64,000 nt of DNA from Veillonella sp. VA137 (lineage in GTDB: Bacteria > Bacillota > Negativicutes > Veillonellales > Veillonellaceae), in assembly GCF_003992015.1 (NCBI RefSeq), contig NZ_RQVK01000007.1:1-64000 (forward strand), given 5' to 3'. Within the stretch, counting starts at the first letter, position 1, and each line of letters opens with the position of its first letter. The notes under the pieces were generated by a model. It had not been told where the DNA came from, ran no database searches, and worked only from the letters and a program-made list of their open reading frames with translations. The position numbers and the translations under genes were made by a program. Shown here piece after piece: positions 26,465-36,618 of this stretch.

Positions 26465-29400
26465 ATGAGAAAAGAAAGAAAAGAACTCTTAACGTTATGG
26501 ATTACATTGTCTTTGCAATTAGGAACCTATGCAGCACAGGGCATTGTCAGTCAAGAGGTAATGGTGGACAATAGTCAGGCTGTCCCAGTTATACAGATTA
26601 CCAATCCAGTACATGGTGTATCCCATAATCGGTATGAGTCCTTTTCTACAGATACGGGGGCTATCTTTAACAACGCCACTACACCAACGGTTAGCACCCA
26701 GATTGGTCCTGTAAATGCAAACCCTAACTTACGAGAGTCTGCGAGCCTTATTGTCAACGAAGTAGTAGGGACTTCTACATCACAGTTAGCAGGAGCTTTT
26801 GAAGTAGCAGGACAGCCTGCGGATGTGGTTATTGCCAATCCGAACGGGATTTCTGTCAAAGGGGTTCATTTTATCAACACCCCAAAAGCCACACTTACTA
26901 CAGGTGTCCCACACATGGTAGATGGTCGGTTAGAAAATTTTGTTATTGAGAAAGGAAATATTGATGTCACAGGAGGTATCAATGCACCTACAGAACAAAG
27001 TGGCTCTAATGTATATACCCCTATTTCAAAGGTGGATTTGTTAGCAAGGACTATACGTATCAATGCAGATGTGGTGGCACAAGATTCTATTCGAGCTATC
27101 ACAGGACGTAATACAGTGAACTATGCGGATGGAACTGTAACAGCTAGGGAATCTGGTGAAAGTACCCCCACAGGTGTTGCCTTAGATGTAGGGGCTCTTG
27201 GTGGTATGTATGGAAATACCATTTCTTTAATCGGTACAGAATCTGGAGTAGGTGTTAATATCAGTGGCTCCATTGATGCCATAGCAGGGAGCCTACACAT
27301 TGACACAGCAGGCAATCTCACCATCGAACAAGGTGGTTCACAGCAAGAGCCTACTAGCATTCATAGTGCTAAAGAATTGGAAATTCGTAGCCAAGACTTT
27401 CATAATCGTGGCACCCTTGTGAGTGATGAAACAGTGACAATACAAAGCGGTACTCTGACCAACGATGGAAACCTACAAGGAAAACAGATTGAGGCCAATG
27501 TTACTAATCTACGTGGACAGGGAGTGATTTCCAGCGCAGATAATCTAACTATCCAAGGTACAGACTCTATTGTGTATCAAGGAGGCATGCGCTCTCAGTC
27601 TGGGGATATCACTGTACGTGGGAAACAGGTAGAAGTAGATCGAAACCATATACAAGTAGTATCAAAAGATAAGTTGCATATAGAATCGCAAACACCTACA
27701 CCGGAAACACCTGTAGATATCCTAAAACCAACACTAGAGAATCCTTTACATACACCGACTATACAACCTATCCCACACATACCTAGCAAGGTTGTGGTAG
27801 AGGATACACAAGAAGAGTTACCCATTACTGTAGATGTAAATGCTCCTAAGAATCGTCAACCGATCCTAGATACGACGAGGAATGGGATAGATATTCTACA
27901 CATTGCCGGTGTTGATGGAAACGGTGTTTCTCACAATGCATATACACAGTTTAATGTGAAAGAGAGAGGTCTTATTCTCAATAATGCCACGAAATACACA
28001 AAGACTCAATTAGCTGGGTATATAGATAAAAATATGTTTCTAGCTGGGAATGGTGCTAAGACAATCATCAATGAGGTCACTTCTACGAGTCCATCTATTT
28101 TGAAGGGATATATAGAAGTGGCAGGAAATCCAGCAGATGTAGTCATTGTGAATCCTAATGGTATGACCGTCAATGGATTAGGCGTGATCAATGGCGCTCA
28201 TATGACCTTGCAAGGAAAATCTTATATAGACATCGTAGGCAAAGGCTATGGGGGACAGCAGATGGATAGTACTTTCATCAGTGACAATTTACGTAACCGC
28301 CGCAGTGAACTATGGGGCCATCACCTTCGTATTGACACAGAAAACCTAGAGAACACAGGTAACATAGCGGCACATACAATGCATATATCTGCTAACACTA
28401 TGCACAATGCAGGCTTTGTTGAAAGTAAAGACACTCTCCAATTGACTGGAAACGAGCTTGTACAACATAAGGGCATTATGAAGGCGAATCAGACTGTCCA
28501 TATTTCGGCTAACCATATCCTGAATAGCAACTCCTCTGTGTTAGAAGCTGGTGGCAGTTTACATATCACGGGAGATACGTTACAAAATGATGCATCCCAT
28601 GTAGTCAGTCATGGTATGATGCACGTAACTGTGGGCAACTTAGAAAACATAAACACAGGGGCTATCATTGCAGAAGATACCTTGCAGATACAAGGAGATA
28701 CGTTTGCCAATACGAAAGGCATTCTCTTTGCAAAAAACGATACAGAGATAGATATGAAAGAGAATGTGACGAACACCAGTGGATTGTGGCATGTACTAGG
28801 TAATTTGCGTGCGCAAGGTCGCCACATTCGGAATATCAACAGCAAAGGTTCTTACTTTGGTTCAGATATGTATGTGGGTGGTAACGCCTATGTACTGGGA
28901 AAAGAGAGCTTTGAAAATAGGTCCTCAGATGTCATTGTCAAAGGTGATCTCACTATCAAAGCCCCTAAGATACAAAATCATAAGGATGTGTTTAAGACAG
29001 GGTGGACCATTTCAGAAGAAGATAAGTATGAGGGCATACCGCATCTAGACCAGCCAAACTATTATGAGGCAGATAGAAAATACCATAGAACGATTCATAC
29101 AGGCACCATAGAAGAGGAAACCGCTACATCTAGAATACTGAGCGATGGTACCATCCATATTACAGGAAAAACTGTTCAAAATACACACAGTCAGATAATG
29201 GCTAAGGACGGCTTACAGATTACGGCAGATTCTGTTACTAACACAGGATATCAAGGGACGGTTCATTATGATGATATAGGCCGAGATAGACATTACTGGA
29301 AGTATAAACAGAAAAAACGTTGGTGGAAACGTAAAAAGTGGGTCTATGGACATACAGATATTCCCTATGAACATCATATAATCTTTGATGCTGAAAGTAG

Positions 29401-32400
29401 CCCATCCAGTGAACGTATTGCTGTATTAGGCAGTCACGGAACTACGAGGATCCAGTCTAATGCATTTACCAATACAACACTTGAGGCAGATGGAACAGCT
29501 TATGCAGTGCGAGATAAAAAAGTTGAAACTGCAGTGGCACCTACAGATATTTCCAAATTAGTGACCCCAGTGTTGGAACCATCAAAACAACTCTACATGA
29601 CGACGGATCCCCTTGCCGTAGCTAAGGTAGAAGATAACCCTTTATATACAGATAAAAAGCAATTTTTGTCTAGTGACTATATGGTCGCTAGATTACAAGC
29701 AGACCCAGAACGAGTGTACAATCGATTGCGCCATGGATATGAAGATCAAGAAATAGCGAAAGAAGAACTCCATCAAAGTGGTCATACCCTTACGAAATAT
29801 ACAGATCATGATCAGTCCTTACTTTCAGGTATACCTAACAGTATGTTACAACCTGGAGATTTGCGCAAAGATGGTAGTATAGTTTTGGGTAAAGATGTGC
29901 AGGTAATAAGCCAAAAAGTAGATAATACGGGTAGCATACAAGCAGAGGGCTCTCTGTCCATTACAGGTAATTATGTTCATAACCTCAGTGGGTCTATGAA
30001 TGGTAATCTAGTTTCTATACGCACAGATATGTTAGAAAATATTTCTGGTCGTATACATGGTAAAGATGGTGTTCACATAGAAGGAAAAGATATCCGGAAT
30101 GAAACGCAGATAACCACTAATACTTCGTTGGGACATCGACAAGATACAGCGCATGGAAATGCTAGTATCACTAGTGATGGCGGCATCCATATCCAAGGGG
30201 ATTCCATACGTTCTGTAGGTGCTACTATACAGGGAAATAGTACGGTGAATCTCGCAGGGAAAGATATACAAATCTCTGCTCGTGCCTTACAAAATCGCTA
30301 CATAGGTAGTGGAGTGACCTTAGACTCTACTAAGAACCTAGGAAGTACCGTACAAGGACATACGGTACAAGTCCAAGGGGGAGAAATCACCTTGCAAGGC
30401 TCCCGTATGATGGGACACGCAGTGGATCTTAGAGGGAAGTCTCTACTCCTTACGAATGTAACAGATAGAACTGTATCAGATGTAGCAGTGGGTGCTAGAG
30501 GTAGTGACTATTTCAACCGTAAGATGGTTATAGAAGAACAGAATCTAGGAGCGACCATTGAAGGCGAGACTGGTGTTAAGGTGCGTATGGATAACAATGT
30601 ATCCATGAAAGGAAGCACTATACATAGTAAAACGGGTCTTGTAGATGTACAAGCAGGTCGAGTCTCTATTGCACATGGTACTGAGCGTCATGAAACACTA
30701 TCTGAAATCCATCAAAAAGATAGAGGGTTCTTATCGTCTACCACACGTGATGTCTACGACCATAAACGTACAGATACAGTCGTAGGCTCTACGATTTCCA
30801 GTGGTACTGTTAAGGTAGATGGTAAGCAAGACGTACTAGTTAAAGCCAGCCATATAGTGGGGGATGCAGATGTTACGGTTACAAGTGAAGGCAATTTGAC
30901 CATTACATCAGCACAGGAAGAATCTGGTGCCACTCATCGTGAGGAAGTACGTAAATCGGGTATCTTTGGTAATGGCGGTCTTAGCCTTACTATTGGAAAA
31001 CAAAGACAAACAGATACCTATGATGCTACGAGTAGTGTAGCCAAAGGCAGCGTGATTGGAAGTCGCTTTGGTTCTGTCACATTAGGTGCTACAGGATCTA
31101 CACAAATAGAAGCTAGTGATGTAGCATCTAAAGGGGATATTCAGGTTCAAGGCTCTGGTGTGACAATACGCAATGGTTATACCACATCCCATACAGAAGA
31201 AACACATAGATTTTCTAAAAGTGGGCTTACTCTCTCATTGTCGAATCGCTTAGTAGATACTACAACCAATGCAGTAGGTACACTCACACGAGCAAACTCT
31301 GTAAAAGACGAACGATTGAAAGCTCTATTAGCCTACAAAACCTATGACGATGCTAAGACATCTATAGAAAAATCTAAACTGAAAGACCAAGCCAAGAGTT
31401 TACACCTCAATCTATCTTTAGGCACAGAAAGAAGTGAAGCCTCTACGAATGTAGATAGTAAGATAGCAAAAGCATCGACCGTTGTATCCGATGGACATAT
31501 TCGTGTTACCACTAAGAAGGATGATATCCGCATAGAAGGAAGCGATGTACAAGGCAAGGACATTACTTTAGACTCTGCGAACGGTATCTATGTGAAAGGC
31601 AAAGAAACAACCTCTAAGATGTCACAGAGTATGAAACAGAAGCAAGGATCTCTAGGTATTTCCTATGACCTTTTACAACATCGATTCTCCGATATATCCG
31701 TCAATGCCAGTGGCAGTAAAGGTAGTATAGCCGGTACAGACATAGTCCATGATCCTACAAAGATAATAGCAACGAATACCCTTGGAGTGAACACAAAACA
31801 GGATGTACACATCAAAGATGGTGTTCTTAAAGGGGAGGCTATCCAAGCAAATATTGGTGGAAATTTAGAGATTCACTCTGTACAAGATACACATGACTAT
31901 ACAGACCATACTACATCTGGTGGCATGGGACTTAGCCTATCTAAGAAAGGTGCATTCAAATCGTTACAAAGCTCCTTGCAACGGACTGATATAGATAGCA
32001 AATACACCTCTGTGATTCACCAATCTGGACTCTATGCAGGGAGTACAGGATTCAACATATCCGTAGGCAATACGACCACATTAGAAGGGGCCCTGTTATC
32101 TAGTAAAACAGATAGGAACATACTGAAAACAAAACAGTTAGTTATGAAGGATATGGAGAATAGGGCGAAATATAGTGTAACAGGGCATACTTATTTGGGT
32201 AAGATAAGTAATAGAATTAATATAGGTAATAAAGCCAATAATAAAATAGATTTTCAATATACTGGCATTCACTTGCCCCCTATAAGTGATGGCATTTCCA
32301 ATAGAACAAAAACAATTATCGCAAAAGGTAGTATTGTATCAGAAGAGATTAATGTATCCTTAAAAAATGAAAATAGCAACATAGAGGATAATATATATCC

Positions 32401-34111
32401 ACTACCTCAGATTTTTGAAAAGAAAAAAGTTATAGAAAAGTCTGATTATATAGGGAGTATATCAAGTAAAATCTTTACCTTAATTGGTGATATGGCTTAT
32501 AAAAAACAAAAAAACTTGTTGCAAAAAAAGTTAGAAGCTGAAAAGAGTGGAAATAATTCACTAGCAAATAAACTTGAAAGTAATTATCATAAATGGGGAG
32601 ATGGAGGTTTATATAAGGTTATTGCTCACGGTATAGCGAGTGGATTTCTCAGCTCATTGAGCGGATATAATATGCTTCAAGGAGGATTTTATGGCTCTAT
32701 AAATGAGTATAGTAAAAAGCTTCCATCAAATGTATCAAAGGGGCTTTATTCTATATCAAATTTTATAGCAGAAAAGTCGAAAAATCCCTATTACTCGTTA
32801 AAAACTTATGCAGATAAATTTAACTGGTTAACACATGAAGAGCAACAAGCATTTTTGAGACAACTTATGGAAGCAGAGAGTGAGAAAAGACGTGCTGAAA
32901 TAATTGGAATGTATTTTGCTATTAGTAATTATAGGGTTCAACATGGTATTGGTACAGAAGATGAAAAAGATGAAATAATAGATGGTTCTGTAGCCGATAG
33001 TATATATACATGGACAAATCCTGAATATTTTAAAAAAGGTCTCAATTATACATTAGCGAAAATGACTGAGCGTAGCCCAGTAAGTGTGCAGTTTTCTAAT
33101 GATGTTAGAAGGGATATTGAAGCAGGGATTCTATACTCGTCAAAAAATTCATATTTAAATGATGGCGATATTTATGCTGATAGAAGAAATCGAGTAGTAA
33201 CATCATACGACGGTAATAACTATGTATATATTAATGGAGAGTTTTTGTTTACTAATAGAAATTCTGACTATACTTATAATCAATTTGGAGATTTTTTGGC
33301 TGATCATGGATGGAATGTTCAAAGAACGGAGTGGGATGGTGAAGAGGTCAACTATGTTACTTACAATGGAAGAGCTTTTGCTGCTAATCGTCAACCTACG
33401 AGTCCTATTTTAACCAAAACAATAGAAACTCTTGCAGGTTCAATAAAAGGATATGATGATGTTGTAGCCTATGGAGTAGGTCATGCTGTAGCTGAAAATG
33501 CACTTGGAATTAAACCAATTTCATCGAATAGTACAGAATACCAAGCTGGCAAAGTTATAGGAAATATAGTTGGAGGAGTACAAGGTGGATTTGAAGTAGC
33601 TAGTGGTTTATATAAATCTAGTGTAGGATCTATTGGTAATTTAAACTATGGAAGCGCAGTGTTAGGATTTAGTAGTGAAGGTATTGTTTCTACTACACAC
33701 GGTTTACTTTCATTAAAGAAATTTTCTGGAGAGATAAATCATAATCTTAATACATTATTTATGAAACGGAGTACGAATAGTAAAAATGGTGGAATAGATT
33801 CATCACAACCTAGCGATTCAAGAGCTCAAGAGTTTGAAAAATCGATTTCTAAAATGCCAGTAAATGAAAGAATAGGAACAGTACTTGCTAAGTTAAAAGG
33901 AATTGCTTCAGATTATGGATGGGAAAAAGTAGGAAGGTCATTAGATGGTAGAATAGTATATAAAGATAATAATGGATTTTATTATACAATAGATACAATG
34001 CACGGCAGATTTGAAAAGTTTGATAGAAATATGAAACATATTGATGAGGTAAATATCGATTTAATTCCACAAAACAAACAAAAGAAAAATCGGGTTTTAA
34101 AAATTCGATGA
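26465..34111 (+). CDS. cdiA: CdiA-like two-partner-secretion exoprotein with two TPS domains and a C-terminal toxin
   Basis: A 2,548-residue filamentous adhesin/toxin. A signal peptide (about 1-25) leads to a TPS secretion domain (about 28-170) with NEVV and NPNG (Asn125). After a first repeat region and a Pro-rich linker (about 409-441) a second TPS-like domain appears (about 466-596) with HNAYTQFNV, INEV and NPNG (Asn563). Long haemagglutinin-type beta-helix repeats follow to about 1900, interrupted by a cationic patch HYWKYKQKKRWWKRKKW (943-959). After ENRAKY (about 1903) the sequence becomes unique and AT-richer: a 645-residue C-terminal region with a HGIASGFLSSLSG helical segment and a tip (about 2468-2548) holding Asp2510-x2-His2513-x3-Glu2517, as in colicin E3-type rRNases. 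Export would need the CdiB at 40294. Toxin class is inferred. Confidence 0.85.
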   Translation: MRKERKELLTLWITLSLQLGTYAAQGIVSQEVMVDNSQAVPVIQITNPVHGVSHNRYESFSTDTGAIFNNATTPTVSTQIGPVNANPNLRESASLIVNEVVGTSTSQLAGAFEVAGQPADVVIANPNGISVKGVHFINTPKATLTTGVPHMVDGRLENFVIEKGNIDVTGGINAPTEQSGSNVYTPISKVDLLARTIRINADVVAQDSIRAITGRNTVNYADGTVTARESGESTPTGVALDVGALGGMYGNTISLIGTESGVGVNISGSIDAIAGSLHIDTAGNLTIEQGGSQQEPTSIHSAKELEIRSQDFHNRGTLVSDETVTIQSGTLTNDGNLQGKQIEANVTNLRGQGVISSADNLTIQGTDSIVYQGGMRSQSGDITVRGKQVEVDRNHIQVVSKDKLHIESQTPTPETPVDILKPTLENPLHTPTIQPIPHIPSKVVVEDTQEELPITVDVNAPKNRQPILDTTRNGIDILHIAGVDGNGVSHNAYTQFNVKERGLILNNATKYTKTQLAGYIDKNMFLAGNGAKTIINEVTSTSPSILKGYIEVAGNPADVVIVNPNGMTVNGLGVINGAHMTLQGKSYIDIVGKGYGGQQMDSTFISDNLRNRRSELWGHHLRIDTENLENTGNIAAHTMHISANTMHNAGFVESKDTLQLTGNELVQHKGIMKANQTVHISANHILNSNSSVLEAGGSLHITGDTLQNDASHVVSHGMMHVTVGNLENINTGAIIAEDTLQIQGDTFANTKGILFAKNDTEIDMKENVTNTSGLWHVLGNLRAQGRHIRNINSKGSYFGSDMYVGGNAYVLGKESFENRSSDVIVKGDLTIKAPKIQNHKDVFKTGWTISEEDKYEGIPHLDQPNYYEADRKYHRTIHTGTIEEETATSRILSDGTIHITGKTVQNTHSQIMAKDGLQITADSVTNTGYQGTVHYDDIGRDRHYWKYKQKKRWWKRKKWVYGHTDIPYEHHIIFDAESSPSSERIAVLGSHGTTRIQSNAFTNTTLEADGTAYAVRDKKVETAVAPTDISKLVTPVLEPSKQLYMTTDPLAVAKVEDNPLYTDKKQFLSSDYMVARLQADPERVYNRLRHGYEDQEIAKEELHQSGHTLTKYTDHDQSLLSGIPNSMLQPGDLRKDGSIVLGKDVQVISQKVDNTGSIQAEGSLSITGNYVHNLSGSMNGNLVSIRTDMLENISGRIHGKDGVHIEGKDIRNETQITTNTSLGHRQDTAHGNASITSDGGIHIQGDSIRSVGATIQGNSTVNLAGKDIQISARALQNRYIGSGVTLDSTKNLGSTVQGHTVQVQGGEITLQGSRMMGHAVDLRGKSLLLTNVTDRTVSDVAVGARGSDYFNRKMVIEEQNLGATIEGETGVKVRMDNNVSMKGSTIHSKTGLVDVQAGRVSIAHGTERHETLSEIHQKDRGFLSSTTRDVYDHKRTDTVVGSTISSGTVKVDGKQDVLVKASHIVGDADVTVTSEGNLTITSAQEESGATHREEVRKSGIFGNGGLSLTIGKQRQTDTYDATSSVAKGSVIGSRFGSVTLGATGSTQIEASDVASKGDIQVQGSGVTIRNGYTTSHTEETHRFSKSGLTLSLSNRLVDTTTNAVGTLTRANSVKDERLKALLAYKTYDDAKTSIEKSKLKDQAKSLHLNLSLGTERSEASTNVDSKIAKASTVVSDGHIRVTTKKDDIRIEGSDVQGKDITLDSANGIYVKGKETTSKMSQSMKQKQGSLGISYDLLQHRFSDISVNASGSKGSIAGTDIVHDPTKIIATNTLGVNTKQDVHIKDGVLKGEAIQANIGGNLEIHSVQDTHDYTDHTTSGGMGLSLSKKGAFKSLQSSLQRTDIDSKYTSVIHQSGLYAGSTGFNISVGNTTTLEGALLSSKTDRNILKTKQLVMKDMENRAKYSVTGHTYLGKISNRINIGNKANNKIDFQYTGIHLPPISDGISNRTKTIIAKGSIVSEEINVSLKNENSNIEDNIYPLPQIFEKKKVIEKSDYIGSISSKIFTLIGDMAYKKQKNLLQKKLEAEKSGNNSLANKLESNYHKWGDGGLYKVIAHGIASGFLSSLSGYNMLQGGFYGSINEYSKKLPSNVSKGLYSISNFIAEKSKNPYYSLKTYADKFNWLTHEEQQAFLRQLMEAESEKRRAEIIGMYFAISNYRVQHGIGTEDEKDEIIDGSVADSIYTWTNPEYFKKGLNYTLAKMTERSPVSVQFSNDVRRDIEAGILYSSKNSYLNDGDIYADRRNRVVTSYDGNNYVYINGEFLFTNRNSDYTYNQFGDFLADHGWNVQRTEWDGEEVNYVTYNGRAFAANRQPTSPILTKTIETLAGSIKGYDDVVAYGVGHAVAENALGIKPISSNSTEYQAGKVIGNIVGGVQGGFEVASGLYKSSVGSIGNLNYGSAVLGFSSEGIVSTTHGLLSLKKFSGEINHNLNTLFMKRSTNSKNGGIDSSQPSDSRAQEFEKSISKMPVNERIGTVLAKLKGIASDYGWEKVGRSLDGRIVYKDNNGFYYTIDTMHGRFEKFDRNMKHIDEVNIDLIPQNKQKKNRVLKIR
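30920..32174 (+). repeat. Donor copy of a 1,255-bp direct repeat (in cdiA)
   Basis: This part of cdiA recurs at 35364-36618 at a constant offset of 4,444 bases, so there is no insertion or deletion across the block. Only scattered substitutions are seen. It covers the last haemagglutinin repeats up to the ENRAKY junction; the sequences diverge completely afterwards. Confidence 0.95.
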
Positions 34112-34120
34112 GGTATTATA

Positions 34121-35263
34121 ATGAAAAATAAGGATTCCTTTAATCAATGCATTATAAGTAAGAAAGAAATAATGAATCAAACAGAAAATTATAAGTCGTT
34201 TGATTTTTTATATTCAGACTGTAAACTTAAAAATCATATAGTAAATAGTTTCGGTCCAGAACTACTTATACAATATGGGCGCCCAAAATTAACTCTTAAT
34301 GATTGTGATACATTTGTGACAACTATGAAGGTTAAGGTTTATCCTAAGTCCCCATGTTATGAAATTTATTATGAATATGAGGTGATTTTAAGTAATCGTG
34401 AAAAGTATGGTATATTTTTTAATAGCCTTAGTTTATATGCAATAACTATGAAGGATGTTTTTTATGATTATTTAAAGGAAAGACAATATATTGAAGAATT
34501 ATTGAAATTAAATGGTTATAGTAATATTTCTACTGTTGATATACATCAAAGGATTCCTTTAGTGCCCATGGATGAATCAAGGTCAGGTGAGGAATTTTTA
34601 GGATGCCAACACTACTTGGGATATATATTGTGTTACGGTGAGGAACTTGGTGATTCTAACGGTAAAATTGCAAAGGATATTGATCAATCTTTAACTAATA
34701 TTGCAGAAGAAATCATACATTTAGTAAAACACAGTAAATTTATAGACGAGGAGTATGTTGTGGATGAATGTATTCCTAGATGTATGCATTCTCAAGCAAT
34801 TGAAGAGTTAGATTCCCTATGTAAAAAATATGGAGGGAGTAGACTACCAGATAAAGAACAAAGTTATGTATGGCATATAGGTACCTATTGTACTAATGAA
34901 GGAGATATTCAAGTTGTTTCAGCAATATATATATATGTATCGTTGTATATAAAAACGTTTTATATACAGGTACAACAAATAATAACTGTTAGGGACAATG
35001 AATTTAATATAATAACTATTAAAAGGAATGTTTTTGGTGACGATGCAGAGGTGTTATTTGATTTCACCACAAAGATGTATTATGAAGCTATAGGTACATT
35101 GGAGCGTCTAGGATATGAAAGACAACAAGAAATAAATTATAAGGTATATATAGAAGTGGTTGGAGAAGAAATGAAAAAAGAGGTAGAGATAGGGGAATTG
35201 CTATTTGGTCTCCAACGCAATGAATATTCTTGTGTTGATACAATAATCAAGTCTAAAGGATAG
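34121..35263 (+). CDS. cdiI: Putative immunity protein for the CdiA toxin
   Basis: A 380-residue soluble protein that starts nine bases after the cdiA stop, the position of a CDI immunity gene. I do not recognise its family. Two halves look alike in plan: each has several beta strands rich in Tyr and Ile followed by a helix ending LLKLNGY (about 120) or LERLGY (about 330), so it may be an internal duplication. It is far larger than the roughly 85-residue colicin E3 immunity protein. Base composition is AT-rich, like the toxin tip. The role is inferred from position only. Confidence 0.55.
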   Translation: MKNKDSFNQCIISKKEIMNQTENYKSFDFLYSDCKLKNHIVNSFGPELLIQYGRPKLTLNDCDTFVTTMKVKVYPKSPCYEIYYEYEVILSNREKYGIFFNSLSLYAITMKDVFYDYLKERQYIEELLKLNGYSNISTVDIHQRIPLVPMDESRSGEEFLGCQHYLGYILCYGEELGDSNGKIAKDIDQSLTNIAEEIIHLVKHSKFIDEEYVVDECIPRCMHSQAIEELDSLCKKYGGSRLPDKEQSYVWHIGTYCTNEGDIQVVSAIYIYVSLYIKTFYIQVQQIITVRDNEFNIITIKRNVFGDDAEVLFDFTTKMYYEAIGTLERLGYERQQEINYKVYIEVVGEEMKKEVEIGELLFGLQRNEYSCVDTIIKSKG

Positions 35264-35495
35264 GTATTGATTAAAAGATACTAATTTTACTAGTTTTATT
35301 ACTGTAGAATTAAATAAACGTGTTATAAATCAGGAAAAAGAAGCTTTAATTCAATTTCAAAAAGAATCTAAAGCTACCCATCGTGAGGAAGTACGTAAAT
35401 CTAGTGTTTTTGGTAATGGCGGTCTTAGCCTTACCATTGGTACACAAAAACAAGCAGATACCTATGATGCTAAGAGCAGTGTAACCAAAGGCAGC
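35264..35495 (+). other. In-frame upstream remnant of the orphan module without a start codon
   Basis: From 35271 the frame of the orphan module is open and continuous into 35496 but contains no ATG, GTG or TTG. From 35364 it matches cdiA (ATHREEVRK...FGNGGLSLTIG). The first 30 codons (KDTNFTSFITVELNKRVIN...) match nothing else in the window and may be the scar of an older gene end. No terminator or promoter is evident. Confidence 0.7.
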
Positions 35496-36618
35496 GTGAT
35501 TGGAAGTCGCTTTGGTTCTGTCACCTTAGGTGCTACAGGATCTACACAAATAGAAGCTAGTGATGTAGCATCTAAAGGGGATATTCAGGTTCAAGGCTCT
35601 GGCGTGACAATTCGCAATGGTTATACCACATCCCATACAGAAGAAACACATAGATTTTCTAAAAGTGGGCTTACTCTCTCATTGTCGAATCGCTTAGTAG
35701 ATACTACAACCAATGCAGTAGGTACACTCACACGAGCAAACTCTGTAAAAGACGAACGATTGAAAGCTCTATTAGCCTACAAAACCTATGACGATGCTAA
35801 GACATCTATAGAAAAATCTAAACTGAAAGACCAAGCCAAGAGTTTACACCTCAATCTATCTTTAGGCACAGAACGAAGCGAAGCTTCTACGAATGTAGAT
35901 AGTAAGATAGCAAAAGGATCGACCGTTGTATCCGATGGACATATTCGTATTACCACTAAGAAGGACGATCTTCGCATAGAAGGAAGTGATGTACAAGGCA
36001 AGGATATTACCTTAGAGTCGGCGAATAGTATCTATGTGAAGGGCAAAGAAACGACCTCTAAGATGACACAGAGTATGAAACAGAAACAAGCCTCTCTAGG
36101 TGTTTCCTATGATCTTTTACAACATCGATTCTTTGATATATCCGTCAATGCTAGTGGCAGTAAAGGCAATATAGTAGGGACAGACATAGTCCATGACCCT
36201 ACGAAGATAACTGCAACGAATACCCTTGGAGTGAAAACAAAACAGGATTTACACATCAAAGATGGTGTTCTTAAAGGAGAGGCTATCCAAGCAAATGTTG
36301 GTGGAAATTTAGAGATTCACTCTGTACAAGATACACATGATTATACAGATCATACTACATCAGGTGGTATGGGACTTAGCCTATCCAAGAAAGGTGGATT
36401 TAACTCGTTACAAGGTTCCTTGCAACAGACTGACATAGACAGTACATATACCTCTGTGATTCATCCATCTGGAATGTTTGCAGGAAGTACAGGATTCAAC
36501 ATATCCGTAGGCAATACGACTACATTAGAAGGAGCCTTACTAGCTAGTAAAACAGATGCGAATGCACTGAAAACAAAATATCTAGTTATGAAGGATATGG
36601 AGAATAGGGCGAAGTATA
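35364..36618 (+). repeat. Second copy of the 1,255-bp direct repeat (orphan module)
   Basis: Matches 30920-32174 at a fixed 4,444-base offset with no indel. Ends at the same ENRAKY codons after which the two C-terminal regions differ. Recombination across it would replace the toxin and immunity genes of cdiA with those of the orphan. Confidence 0.95.
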
